Assembly (NCBI GenBank): GCA_035550735.1
Contig: DASZOM010000026.1
Span: 62,001-126,000 of the forward strand
Direction of reading: 5' to 3'
Source of the DNA: JANQRA01 sp035550735
GTDB lineage: Bacteria; Actinomycetota; Acidimicrobiia; Spongiisociales; ZC4RG35
Length of the DNA stretch: 64,000 nucleotides
Shown piece by piece: positions 9,401 through 17,526 of the stretch. Position 1 is the stretch's first letter, and the number at the start of each line of letters is the position of its first letter. The notes below the pieces were generated by a model. It made no database searches, was not told the DNA's origin, and saw only the letters and a list, made by a program, of their open reading frames with translations. The translations under genes and the position numbers were made by a program.

Positions 9401-10942
9401 ATGATCGAGCTTCCCGTCGCCCGTTCGGTCGAGCACAACCCCGATCCGGCGCGTCTGCGCGAGCTCGCCCTCGAGTCCATGCCCCGGATCATCGAGACCG
9501 AGTTCGGGAATCTGAACTACACGTCGCAGATCACGGCGAGGTTGAACAACTCCACGTTCTTCGTCTCCGACGAAGAGATCCACAAGAACCGGATCTCACG
9601 GGAGGAGGCGGAGGAATGGGCGAAGCGACAGGACGCCTACATCGCGGACAGGGACATGCTCCTCCTCGAGGGCTACATCGGGCCCGATCCCGAGTTCAGC
9701 ACCGGGTGTCGTCTCTTCATCGAGGCGATCCAGCCCAACATCGCCGCCATGCAGAGCCATCTCTACTTCCCGTCGGACGGGGACTGGTCACCCGAGTTCA
9801 CCGTGATCTACACCCCCGGACTCCCCGGTGAGGGCAAGCCCGACGATTGCCTGATCATCGTCGACCTGGACAACTGGGTGACCCGGGTGTTCGGCTCCGA
9901 CTACTTCGGGGAGTCGAAGATGGGGGGCCTGCGGATGTGGAATCGCCTCGTCTACGACCTGGGGGGTCTCGCCTGCCACGCCGGGCTCAAGACCTTCCCG
10001 GCGGAGTCGACACGCAGCGGCGAGGAGGAGTCGATGCTCATCATCGGCCTCTCCGGCACCGGGAAGACCACGACGACGTTCCGCCAGCAACTGGGGTCGC
10101 TGCCGGTTCAGGACGATTTCGTCGCCCTGATGCCCGGTGGCGAGGTCCACACCACCGAGGCGGGGTGCTTCGCCAAGACCTTCGGGCTCGATCCCGACGA
10201 CGAGCCGACCATCTACCACGGAACCACGCATCCCGATGCCTGGCTGGAGAACGTATCGGTCAGCCCCGATGGAAAGGTCGACTTCTTCGACACCGGCTAC
10301 ACCGCCAACGGACGGTCGACCTTCCCCCTGGCCAACATACGCCATCGTGACCCGCGCAAGGTCCCGGCGGCGCGTTACCTGCTCATCCTCAACCGCTCCG
10401 ACCACATCATCCCCGCGGTGGCCAGGCTGGAGCGTGGCCAGATCGCGGCTTATTTCATGCTCGGTGAGACCAAGGGGACCTCGGCGGGAGGGGCGGCCGA
10501 GGCGGGCAAGAGCCTGCGTGTCCCCGGGACCAACCCCTTCTTCTTCAACGACGACTCCATGCAGGGCAACCGGCTCCTCGAGCTGCTCGAGACCATGCCC
10601 GACCTCGAGGCGTACGTGCTCAACACCGGGCGCATCGGCGGCGAGGGCGATGACTCGAAGAAGGTCGAGATCACCGACTCGTCGGCGATCGTCCAGGCCA
10701 TCGTGGAGGGCACCATCGAGTGGGCCGAGGATCCCGATTTCGGCTACCAGGTGGCCGATTCCGTGCCGGGGGTCGAGGACATGGAGCTCTTGCAGCCTCG
10801 CCGGCTCTATGAGCGTCAGGGGAGACGGGGGGAGTACGACACCTGGGTGGCCCGCCTCGCCGAGGAGCGTGCCGCCTATCTCGGTGGCTTCGAGGCGCTG
10901 CATGCCTCCGTTCTCGCCGGGCTCGGCGGCCGGCACGGCTAG
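9401..10942 (+). CDS. pckA: Phosphoenolpyruvate carboxykinase (ATP), divergent
   Basis: Converts oxaloacetate and ATP to phosphoenolpyruvate and CO2, the entry to gluconeogenesis (513 aa). The ATP-type P-loop GLSGTGKTTTT is at residues 216-226 and a metal-binding DD pair at 238-239. Around these the sequence departs from the common enzyme: QDDFVAL stands where GDDEHGW is usual, GCFAKTFGL replaces GCYAKTI, and the region ETKGTSAGGAAEAGK replaces the usual Thr-rich ATP-site loop. GGAGG at 9393-9397 sets the ATG. Its TAG stop shares the palindrome CTAG with the stop of the convergent thiN gene. Confidence 0.88.
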   Translation: MIELPVARSVEHNPDPARLRELALESMPRIIETEFGNLNYTSQITARLNNSTFFVSDEEIHKNRISREEAEEWAKRQDAYIADRDMLLLEGYIGPDPEFSTGCRLFIEAIQPNIAAMQSHLYFPSDGDWSPEFTVIYTPGLPGEGKPDDCLIIVDLDNWVTRVFGSDYFGESKMGGLRMWNRLVYDLGGLACHAGLKTFPAESTRSGEEESMLIIGLSGTGKTTTTFRQQLGSLPVQDDFVALMPGGEVHTTEAGCFAKTFGLDPDDEPTIYHGTTHPDAWLENVSVSPDGKVDFFDTGYTANGRSTFPLANIRHRDPRKVPAARYLLILNRSDHIIPAVARLERGQIAAYFMLGETKGTSAGGAAEAGKSLRVPGTNPFFFNDDSMQGNRLLELLETMPDLEAYVLNTGRIGGEGDDSKKVEITDSSAIVQAIVEGTIEWAEDPDFGYQVADSVPGVEDMELLQPRRLYERQGRRGEYDTWVARLAEERAAYLGGFEALHASVLAGLGGRHG

Positions 10943-11565
10943 TCGATCGGCAGGACGACCAGCAGACAACCCTCCGCGACTGTGATGTCTGCCACGGGCC
11001 CGGAGAACCTGTTGGACAACCCGCGGGTGGTGCCCGGGTGCAGGGTGTCGCCATCGAGGCTCCAGCGAAGGCCCCTGGTGGTGACGCCCCGTGCGGTGCC
11101 TCCCATCGGCACCAGGCTGATCAGGTCGCCGACGTCGCCGTGGACCATCCGCCGGCCTCTGACCACGTGTGACCAGCCCCGGTGTGTGACCCAGTCGATC
11201 TCTTCGATCTCCTGCCAGCGTGTCGAGCACAGCATGGTGGCGGTGATCAACTCGTGGTCGAAGCGGCCGCCGGCGCCACCCACGACGACGACTCGCTCCG
11301 GCCGGTGGTCCATGACCCTCTCCAGGGCCAGCTCCAGGTCGCTGGCGTCTTTGTCGGCCGAGTGACGATCCACTGTCACCGTGTCGGGCACCGACCTCGC
11401 CTGGATCGAGTCGAAGTCGCCGACCAGGAGGCCGACATCGAACCCGGCGGCGACGGCGGTGTCGTATCCGGAGTCGGCGGCGACGACGAGATCGGCCACC
11501 GGCAGCTCCTCGGTGAGGAAGCCGGTGGGGGATTCGCCTCCGGCGAAGATCAGGATGGTCTCCAT
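10939..11565 (-). CDS. thiN: Thiamine pyrophosphokinase
   Basis: Transfers pyrophosphate from ATP to thiamine, making the cofactor TPP in the cytoplasm (208 aa, normal length). Family marks: AADSGYD near residue 30, GDFDSI, the SADKDASDLE stretch that binds ATP/Mg, and GGAGGRFDH. The C-terminal thiamine-binding part includes SLVPMGG and SNRFSG. It converges on pckA with a four-base overlap of the stop codons. TPP is needed by AceE encoded at 23-26 kb. Confidence 0.92.
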   Translation of the reverse strand: METILIFAGGESPTGFLTEELPVADLVVAADSGYDTAVAAGFDVGLLVGDFDSIQARSVPDTVTVDRHSADKDASDLELALERVMDHRPERVVVVGGAGGRFDHELITATMLCSTRWQEIEEIDWVTHRGWSHVVRGRRMVHGDVGDLISLVPMGGTARGVTTRGLRWSLDGDTLHPGTTRGLSNRFSGPVADITVAEGCLLVVLPID

Positions 11566-11629
11566 ATGTGTGGGGTTCTCCTCGATTCGAATGACAAAAT
11601 CGTCTTACGCGCCATCACGCGGGTAAGAG

Positions 11630-12832
11630 CTAACCCTCAAGTTGAACTTGAAGCTCGGACATGGCCCGTCGCAACGCACTCTCCACCTCCTCGGGGGTCC
11701 CTGCCCGGGCATACACGAAGCCGAGATAGCGGTCACCCTCGGGCGGTGGGACCACCTCCTCGCCGGGGCGGATGGTGAAGTCCATCCCGGTGATGCCGGG
11801 GATCGCCCTGGTCTCGGACTCGCCGCGGACCGAGGCCAGGACACCACCTTCCGGGGTGGGGATCATGAGGACCCCGCTGGCGCTCGGCTCCCGCTTGAGT
11901 CTCTCCCTGCCCATGCCCATGGCATTGCGGAGGATCAGCGTCTCCAGACTCGTCCCCATCAGCCCAAAGGTGAGACTGCGCGAGCACAGCCCGCCTATCG
12001 AGCGGGCGGCCACCTCGATGATCCGCGCCCGAGATCCTTCCACCTTGAGCTCGACGTGGACCGGGCCGGACTTCAGACCCAGGGAGCGCACCGCCGCGGA
12101 CGCCGTCCGCTCCGCCTCTTCGAGGGCTTCTCCCCCCAGACGGGAGGGGGTGACGAAGATGGTCTCCGGGAAGTAGGGCCCGGTCCCGGTGTCGGGCTTG
12201 TCGAAGACGGCGAGCACGGTGAGGTCCCCTTCCTCCACGAGACCCTCGATGGCGATCTCGGCGCCGGGCATGAGCTCTTCGACGAGGAGGGTGGCGTCTG
12301 AGCCCACGATGCCCCTGATCCGCTCCGCCACCAGGTCGGCCTCCTCCGGATCGTCGACGCGGATCACGCCCTGGCTGGCGGACCGGTCCCTCGGCTTCAC
12401 CACCACCGGCCCACCCAGGGATCGCACCGCATTGGCGGCGGGTTCTCCCGGAGCGAGTGCGACGTGTCTCGGTTGGTCGACCTCGGCATTCGCCAGGCGG
12501 CGTCTCATCTCCAGCTTGTCACGCGTGGCGGCGGCGGCATCTGGCGGGTTGCCGGCCAGACCGAGCAGGTCGCTGGCGTGGGCCGCCACCATCACCCCCT
12601 GGTCATCGGCGGCGACGACCCCGTCCAGGCCAACGCTCATCCCGAGGTCGGCGAGCCGGTTCGCTGCAGCCTCGGGATCGTCACAGTCGATCTGCAGGTA
12701 GCGATCGCCCATGTCGAAGGGGGGCGGGTTCTCCGATGCGACCACCAGGTCGACCCCCAGCGATTCTGCGGCCCGGACGAAGTCGGCGGCCCGGTAGGTG
12801 CTGGAAGGCAATACGACTGCGACGGTGGGCAT
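11630..12832 (-). CDS. ATP-grasp domain enzyme, carboxylate-amine ligase type
   Basis: ATP-dependent ligase of about 400 aa joining an acyl phosphate to an amine; the substrates are unknown. The N-terminal Rossmann-like part (VAVVLPSSTYRAADFVRAAE) is followed by the ATP-grasp core: PVVVKPRDRSASQGV, LVEELMPGAEIAIEGLV, and the metal-binding HVELKVEG...IIEVAAR. A C-terminal domain with GVLMIPTPEGG resembles BL00235/CarB-like ligases. I favour ATG 12832, where the protein reads MPTVAVVLPSS; a second ATG at 12862 would lie only 8 bp from the start of the divergent nfuA gene and inside its promoter. Next on the strand is thiN, 64 bp downstream. Confidence 0.82.
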   Translation of the reverse strand: MPTVAVVLPSSTYRAADFVRAAESLGVDLVVASENPPPFDMGDRYLQIDCDDPEAAANRLADLGMSVGLDGVVAADDQGVMVAAHASDLLGLAGNPPDAAAATRDKLEMRRRLANAEVDQPRHVALAPGEPAANAVRSLGGPVVVKPRDRSASQGVIRVDDPEEADLVAERIRGIVGSDATLLVEELMPGAEIAIEGLVEEGDLTVLAVFDKPDTGTGPYFPETIFVTPSRLGGEALEEAERTASAAVRSLGLKSGPVHVELKVEGSRARIIEVAARSIGGLCSRSLTFGLMGTSLETLILRNAMGMGRERLKREPSASGVLMIPTPEGGVLASVRGESETRAIPGITGMDFTIRPGEEVVPPPEGDRYLGFVYARAGTPEEVESALRRAMSELQVQLEG

Positions 12833-12870
12833 CTGGGTTTGAGGGGGGTCTCCTATTACCATCCTGGCAG

Positions 12871-13485
12871 ATGTCTGATTCCACGGTTCTGAGCATCGCC
12901 GAGGACGCCCTGAGCATGATCCTCCAGCTCCGTGACAACGAAGAGGGTGAGGGCGAGTTCGCCCTGTCCATCGAGGTCACCGGTTTCCGCGGCCCGCAGT
13001 TCTCCTACGAGCTCGCCTTCGTGCCCCTGGAGGACAAGGCGGAGAATTGGGTCCTGGAGCGACACGGCGACCTCGCCGTCATCTTCCCCAAGGCCGACGT
13101 GGGCAAGCTCGACGGGGCGGCGCTCGAGCTGACCGACCAGGGCCTGGCCATGAACAACCCGAACTCACCGGCGCCGCCGACGATCTCGGCTCCCGCCGGT
13201 GACCTGACCGGCCCGCTGGTCGAGCGGGTCCAGCAGGTGATCAAGGAGCAGGTGAACCCGGCGATCGCCGCCCACGGCGGTGGCGCCGAGCTGGTCTCGG
13301 TCGACGGCACCATCGCCTACCTCCGTCTGTTCGGCGGCTGCCAGGGCTGCGGGCTCGCCCAGGTGACCCTGAAGCAGGGGATCGAGCGGATCCTCCTCGA
13401 GTCGATCCCGGAGCTGAGCCAGGTGGTCGACGTGACCGATCATGCCTCCGGCGAGGACCCCTACTACCAGAGCCAGAAGAAGTAG
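12871..13485 (+). CDS. nfuA: Fe/S biogenesis protein NfuA (degenerate A-type domain plus NifU domain)
   Basis: Iron-sulfur carrier that delivers clusters to apo-enzymes (204 aa). Residues 1-100 are an A-type (HesB/IscA-like) domain without its cysteines, as in Escherichia coli NfuA; residues about 112-185 are the NifU domain, with the cluster-binding pair in GGCQGCGLAQVTLKQGIE. The start is ATG 12871: a TACCAT box at 12857-12862 lies 8 nt upstream, fitting a leaderless message. Possible clients in this window include the radical SAM protein and the Fe-S nucleases. Confidence 0.92.
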   Translation: MSDSTVLSIAEDALSMILQLRDNEEGEGEFALSIEVTGFRGPQFSYELAFVPLEDKAENWVLERHGDLAVIFPKADVGKLDGAALELTDQGLAMNNPNSPAPPTISAPAGDLTGPLVERVQQVIKEQVNPAIAAHGGGAELVSVDGTIAYLRLFGGCQGCGLAQVTLKQGIERILLESIPELSQVVDVTDHASGEDPYYQSQKK

Positions 13486-13506
13486 CCGGTCCTAACGTCG
13501 CCCGTC

Positions 13507-14070
13507 GTGGGCTTCACCAAAGAGCAGCTCGAGTCCTTCCGCGGCGTCGGTGTCCCCGACCTCATCGGACCTCAGGTCCTTCTACTCTTCGTCGGGATCA
13601 ATCCCGGCCTGTGGACCGCCGCCACCCAGACCCATTTCTGCCATCCCTCCAATCGCTTCTATCCGGCCCTGCGCCGGGCAGGGGTGCTCGATTGGTCCGT
13701 CGACCCGGAGCACGGGATGACCGCGGAGCAGCGAGACGACTTCGTGAGACGGGGGATGGGCATCACCAACCTGGTCAACCGGGCGACCATCCGCGCCTCC
13801 GAGCTGAGCCGTGCCGAGCTGCGCGCCGGGGGACAACGGGTCCGCCGTCTGGTCGACGACCTGGCACCGGCTGTAGTGGCCGTCGCCGGGGTAACCGCCT
13901 TTCGCGAGGCCTTCGCCACCCGAGATGCAGCCTTGGGCCGCCAGCCGGATGACCTGGGGCCCTCCCAGCTCTGGGTGGTGCCCAACCCGAGCGGGCTCAA
14001 CGCCCACGAGACCATCGAGACGTTGGCCGACTGGTACCGGAGGGTCGCCGATGCCGCCGGTCTGGCATGA
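13507..14070 (+). CDS. mug: G/U mismatch-specific uracil-DNA glycosylase (Mug/TDG)
   Basis: Removes uracil or thymine mispaired with guanine, starting base-excision repair (187 aa). Motif 1 GINPGLWTAATQTHF carries the catalytic Asn and is followed by HPSNRFYPALRRAG; motif 2 is VVPNPSGLNAHET. The GTG start at 13507 has a TAACGT box 8 nt upstream (13493-13498), so transcription probably begins at or beside the start codon. The stop overlaps the next small gene as ATGA. Confidence 0.92.
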   Translation: MGFTKEQLESFRGVGVPDLIGPQVLLLFVGINPGLWTAATQTHFCHPSNRFYPALRRAGVLDWSVDPEHGMTAEQRDDFVRRGMGITNLVNRATIRASELSRAELRAGGQRVRRLVDDLAPAVVAVAGVTAFREAFATRDAALGRQPDDLGPSQLWVVPNPSGLNAHETIETLADWYRRVADAAGLA

Positions 14071-14321
14071 GCGAGCCCACACCACGTCAGGTCCTCTACG
14101 CCCTGGTGGCCGGGGGCTTCCTGGTCGTGATCGCCGTCCTGGTCGTTGGAGCCGCCGTCGCCGACCTGGTTCCCCTCTGGTGGACCGGTGTGACCGGGTC
14201 TGCGGTCGTCGCCGCCGCGGCATGGTCGGCGTACAACTGGCGACGCACCGCGGCGGTGCTGATCATCTCGATCGGCCTCCTGGTGGTGTGGACGGTGGGG
14301 ACGCTGCTTCTCCCCGACTGA
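14067..14321 (+). CDS. Small three-helix membrane protein, function unknown
   Basis: An 84-residue protein made almost entirely of three hydrophobic segments (about 11-33, 36-55 and 60-82), with only short polar links such as NWRR near residue 58. It overlaps mug by four bases (ATGA) and is therefore co-translated with it. Nothing in the sequence hints at an activity; similar two- or three-helix proteins are common around actinobacterial genes and are usually unannotated. Confidence 0.7.
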   Translation: MSEPTPRQVLYALVAGGFLVVIAVLVVGAAVADLVPLWWTGVTGSAVVAAAAWSAYNWRRTAAVLIISIGLLVVWTVGTLLLPD

Positions 14322-14358
14322 ACGGTTTGGTTCCGAGTGTGCGTTTACGGAAGCAAGG

Positions 14359-15180
14359 TCAGGCCTGGAGGTCGAGATACAGAGTCTGTGTCGATCTCCC
14401 CACCCACCCGGTCTCGTCCCATAGGGTCCCGGTGGCCACGCCCCGGCCCTGGTTGCCGTAGGACGACTCGGCGGACAGCGCGATCCAGGCACCCTCCGGG
14501 TAGCGAGAGACGTGGACGGTGAGATCCGGGTTCATGAAAACCCACCTGTCGTAGTCGAGCGCCCTGGAGATCCCGTTGCAGAAGTCGGCGGTCGCCACCA
14601 CACGTTGCAGCGGTGTGATCTCCCAGCCGGCGACGATCGGCTTGGTCAGCCGCATCCAGACCGCACCCGGGCCCTTGCTCCCGAAGCCGCCGAAGATCTC
14701 CCTGACCTCCATGGCGTGACGATGGAACATCGTCTTGCCGCCGGCGCCGACTCCCCAGGCGTCACCGACCCTGGCGTCGATCGCCTCGGGGCCGGGCAGT
14801 CCCGAGGATTCGGTCAGCGCGTCCTCGGGGACGGGAAGGTCGGCGATCCGAAGCCGTTGCACTGTGCACACCGAGAGCAGGAGCTCGTCGGGGTCGTAGA
14901 TCCGGGCCTCGACGTTCTGGATCCGCTTGCCCTCCCGCACCACTTCGGTCTCGATGCGAAGGGGGACTAGGGGAACCACCCGGAACAGCTCGACGGTGAG
15001 CCGGCTCACCTGCATGTCGGCCAGGGTGGGGACGTGCCGCTCGACGTGTCCCGCCACCAGGGCGGCGAAGGCGCCGCCGTGCTGGCCCTCGTCGTACCAG
15101 CCGGCGTTGGCCAGCGCTGTGGAGAGGTACGTGTCTGGGGTGTCTCCGGGCAGATAGACACCGGCGTGGTCGGTGGACAT
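14359..15180 (-). CDS. Thioesterase-superfamily protein (double hot-dog)
   Basis: A 273-aa protein of the acyl-CoA thioesterase-like superfamily, predicted to hydrolyse acyl-CoAs or act as a hot-dog acyl-binding protein. The first repeat contains NAGWYDEGQHGGAFAALVAG and LTVELFRVVPLVPL, the second LDYDRWVFMNPDLTVHVSR and WIALSAESSYGNQG, the typical double hot-dog signs. The start is ATG 15180 (MSTDHAGVYLPGD); an upstream extension lacks family character. A TAGCGT box lies 10 nt before it (15191-15196), within a 17-bp stretch also found at the MFS gene start at 45437. Confidence 0.85.
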   Translation of the reverse strand: MSTDHAGVYLPGDTPDTYLSTALANAGWYDEGQHGGAFAALVAGHVERHVPTLADMQVSRLTVELFRVVPLVPLRIETEVVREGKRIQNVEARIYDPDELLLSVCTVQRLRIADLPVPEDALTESSGLPGPEAIDARVGDAWGVGAGGKTMFHRHAMEVREIFGGFGSKGPGAVWMRLTKPIVAGWEITPLQRVVATADFCNGISRALDYDRWVFMNPDLTVHVSRYPEGAWIALSAESSYGNQGRGVATGTLWDETGWVGRSTQTLYLDLQA

Positions 15181-15184
15181 GGCG

Positions 15185-15201
15185 GACGAAACGCTAACCG
15201 G
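15185..15201 (-). promoter_or_regulatory. Promoter element shared with the MFS gene at 45.4 kb
   Basis: On the minus strand this reads CCGGTTAGCGTTTCGTC, containing a TAGCGT box just before the thioesterase start at 15180. Exactly the same 17 bases occur at 45441-45457, in the same place relative to the start of the MFS transporter gene. The match may reflect two copies of one good promoter or a shared regulator. Confidence 0.5.
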
Positions 15202-15242
15202 TGACCTTTTGGGCGCCCGATTCTCGTTTAGCATTTCCCCAC

Positions 15243-16088
15243 GTGACCACCGACACCACCACCCGGGCTCCGAGCGCGGTGGCGCGCATCGGCGCCCCAC
15301 TGGTGCTCGGCTCGGTGCTCGCCTCCACGTTGGGCATCGTGATCGCCCAGTTCCTCGACGACTTCGGCGACGGCTTGCTCGCCGAGATACTGGGTGGGGA
15401 TGCGGTCCTGTTCAACAACCGGGTCGAGTTCAGCGGCGCCTCCGACCTCGCCTGGGGCGGCGGGTTTGCCCTCTGTCTCCTGGTGGGCTTGTTCGCACTC
15501 TTCATCTACCCGACGCAACGGGGACACGGCGTGTCCCGGCTGATCCTGTTGTGGACCCTTCTCCACGTGCTCCGTCAGGCGCTGACCCAGGCGGTGATGC
15601 TCGGCTTCGACGACACGGGCCAGCTGGCGATGGCATACGGCACCTTCGACGCCCCACCCGGCCTGGACGTGGTGATCGCCGCCGGAGGCGGGGTCGGCTT
15701 GCTGCTGATCGCTCTTGCCGCCGCAGCCGCCTTCCTGGCATACACACCGAACCGTCGTCTCGTCTCCAATGGGCGCAACCGCCTCGTCTTCACCCTCTGG
15801 ATCGCTCTGATCCCGGCGGTGGCCTCCGCCTTCGCCGCCATCCCGTTCTTCCTCCCCGACAGTGAGGGGATGGTGCTGCCCGGTCTGCCGCTCGCCGCTC
15901 TCATGTTCCTCGCCACGATGGTCGCCGCTCCCGGGACGACCACCGTCGTCGGGCCGGAGGACGAGCGAGTCACACCGTGGCCATGGGGGCTCCTCGTGTT
16001 CCTCCTGGTCATCCTGATCGTTTTCCTCGGAGTCGTCCAGGGAGGGGTCTCTATCGATCCGAGAACGTGGGGACCAGGGCAGTCGTAA
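15243..16088 (+). CDS. Integral membrane protein, function unknown
   Basis: A 281-aa protein with about six or seven hydrophobic segments (near residues 15-35, 70-92, 100-120, 140-165, 180-205, 215-230, 250-272). The longest loop, residues 40-66, contains DDFGDGLLAEILGGD. No catalytic motif or known family is recognised. GTG 15243 is the likely start (VTTDTTTRAP), with TAGCAT 8 nt upstream (15229-15234). The last 22 bases overlap the start of the Mog-like gene, so the two are probably expressed together. Confidence 0.75.
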   Translation: MTTDTTTRAPSAVARIGAPLVLGSVLASTLGIVIAQFLDDFGDGLLAEILGGDAVLFNNRVEFSGASDLAWGGGFALCLLVGLFALFIYPTQRGHGVSRLILLWTLLHVLRQALTQAVMLGFDDTGQLAMAYGTFDAPPGLDVVIAAGGGVGLLLIALAAAAAFLAYTPNRRLVSNGRNRLVFTLWIALIPAVASAFAAIPFFLPDSEGMVLPGLPLAALMFLATMVAAPGTTTVVGPEDERVTPWPWGLLVFLLVILIVFLGVVQGGVSIDPRTWGPGQS

Positions 16089-16543
16089 TCACCGTCAGCG
16101 ACGGGGTGAGTGCCGGGACTCGCCAGGATGAATCGGGCACGGCCTTGGAGCGAATGCTCGACGACGCCGGATACGAGGTGAGCCGGAGCCTGGTCCCCGA
16201 TGACGCGGATCGGATAGCCGGGGCGATCCTCGAGGCCTGCTCCACGGCCCCACTGGTGCTCACCACCGGTGGCACCGGGTTCGGTCGAAGAGATGTCACC
16301 CCGGAGGCGACGGCATCGATCCTGGAGCGAGAGGCGCCGGGCCTGGTCCACGTCATGCTGGTCAAAGGCCTCGAATCCACACCGCTGGCAGGTCTCACCC
16401 GGGCCCGCGCCGGGACCATCGGCGGCTCGCTGGTGGTCAACCTCCCCGGCTCACCGAAGGGAGCAACCGAGAGCCTGGCGGCGATCATCGACCTCTTGCC
16501 CCATGCCCTCCAGCTGCTCGGCGGTGACAACCGCCACCACTGA
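16067..16543 (+). CDS. mog: MogA/MoaB molybdopterin adenylyltransferase-like protein
   Basis: Activates molybdopterin by adenylylation before molybdenum insertion (158 aa, the family's usual size). Signature segments: AVVITVSDGVSAGTRQDESG at the N-terminus, LTTGGTGFGRRDVTPEAT, and VVNLPGSPKGATES near the C-terminus. GTG 16067 is the start that gives the conserved VGTRAVVITVSDG beginning; it lies 22 bases inside the preceding membrane protein gene. A CoxG-like gene follows after 53 bp and a MOSC protein lies at 20.2-20.8 kb, giving this stretch a molybdenum-cofactor theme. MogA versus MoaB cannot be separated here. Confidence 0.88.
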   Translation: MGTRAVVITVSDGVSAGTRQDESGTALERMLDDAGYEVSRSLVPDDADRIAGAILEACSTAPLVLTTGGTGFGRRDVTPEATASILEREAPGLVHVMLVKGLESTPLAGLTRARAGTIGGSLVVNLPGSPKGATESLAAIIDLLPHALQLLGGDNRHH

Positions 16544-16596
16544 AACCGAAAAGGGTCCCGGCACGACCTCGTCGATCGCTGGGTACTCTGGACCGG

Positions 16597-17154
16597 GTGA
16601 AGATCACACAGGAATTCGTGGTGGAGCGATCCCCGGCGGATGTCTGGGCCTTCTTCCAGGACGTGCCGGCGGTGGCCCAGTGCCTCCCTGGCGCCCGACT
16701 CGAGGGCCAGGACGAGGACGGCTCATACGACGGCAGTCTCGCCGTCAAGCTGGGACCGATGACGGCGGCCTTCGAGGGCAAGTGCGTCATCACACCCGAC
16801 GAGGCCAACATGTCGGCGCGGATCGAGGGAAAGGGCGTGGACAAGCGTGGCGGCTCGCGGGGCCAGGTGTCGGTCGTGTACGACCTGGACGGGGATCCGG
16901 CCGGCTGCCGGGTGCGGGTCGATGCCGATGTCACCCTGTCCGGCCCGGCGGCGCAGTTCGGCCGCACCGGTCTCATCAACGAGATGTCGAAGAGGCTGAT
17001 CGGGGATTTCGTCAGCTGTCTCGAGGGCAAGCTGACCGCGACGACGGTGGAGGAGGCGGAGGCGATCAAGGCGCCCGAGGTGAAGGGCGTCGCCCTCTTC
17101 TTCTCCTCACTCTGGGCGTGGGTCAAAGGGCTGTTCCGGGGGTCGTCGCGATGA
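16597..17154 (+). CDS. CoxG-like SRPBCC protein (CO dehydrogenase subunit G family)
   Basis: A 185-aa START/Bet v1-fold protein of the CoxG family. It opens with the typical MKITQEFVVERSPADVWAFF, then PAVAQCLPGARLEG and a GSLAVKLGPMTAAFEG strand; after the fold a linker leads to a short hydrophobic C-terminal tail (about 162-180, FFSSLWAWVKGLF) likely to touch the membrane. CoxG proteins accompany molybdenum hydroxylases such as CO dehydrogenase; no catalytic subunits are in this window. The start is GTG 16597, with TACTCT 7 nt upstream (16584-16589). The stop overlaps the blue-copper lipoprotein start (ATGA). Confidence 0.85.
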   Translation: MKITQEFVVERSPADVWAFFQDVPAVAQCLPGARLEGQDEDGSYDGSLAVKLGPMTAAFEGKCVITPDEANMSARIEGKGVDKRGGSRGQVSVVYDLDGDPAGCRVRVDADVTLSGPAAQFGRTGLINEMSKRLIGDFVSCLEGKLTATTVEEAEAIKAPEVKGVALFFSSLWAWVKGLFRGSSR

Positions 17155-17525
17155 GACGTCTCACGGCTCTCGCCATCGTCTCTGCGCTCCTGATGGCCGG
17201 CTGCGGAGGATCCGACGACGCCGAGTCCATCGAGGGCCAGGACGTGGTCGTCCAGATGTTCGACAACCGCTACGAGTACGCCCAGATCACGGTCCCGGTG
17301 GGTGGGTCTGTCACCTGGGTCGGTGCCGGCAACAGCCCGCACAACGCCGTCGCCGCCGACGAGCAGTGGTCGACCGAGTCGGTCTTCGGGAGCCTGGAGA
17401 TGCTGGAAGGCGACGAAGCCACCCTCACCTACGACCAGGCCGGTACCTACGTCTTCTACTGCACCTTCCACGGCAGCGCAGAAGGAAACGGGATGTCGGG
17501 GGTCCTCGTCGTCGGAGAGGGCTGA
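17151..17525 (+). CDS. Plastocyanin-like blue-copper lipoprotein
   Basis: A 124-aa lipoprotein with lipobox LLMAGC, giving an exported, membrane-tethered cupredoxin. The type 1 copper ligands are all visible: His in NSPHNAV, then Cys, His and Met in YCTFHGSAEGNGMSG. It probably carries electrons outside the cell membrane. It overlaps the CoxG-like gene by four bases and is followed immediately by a beta-helix lipoprotein and a multicopper oxidase, so the natural reading is an electron or copper relay among these three. Confidence 0.9.
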   Translation: MRRLTALAIVSALLMAGCGGSDDAESIEGQDVVVQMFDNRYEYAQITVPVGGSVTWVGAGNSPHNAVAADEQWSTESVFGSLEMLEGDEATLTYDQAGTYVFYCTFHGSAEGNGMSGVLVVGEG

Positions 17526-17526
17526 T

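Noticed and set aside
12833..12862. Ten extra residues on the ATP-grasp protein from ATG 12862.
   Set aside because: The start would sit in the nfuA promoter box and 8 bp from the divergent start; the shorter form matches the fold's first strand better.
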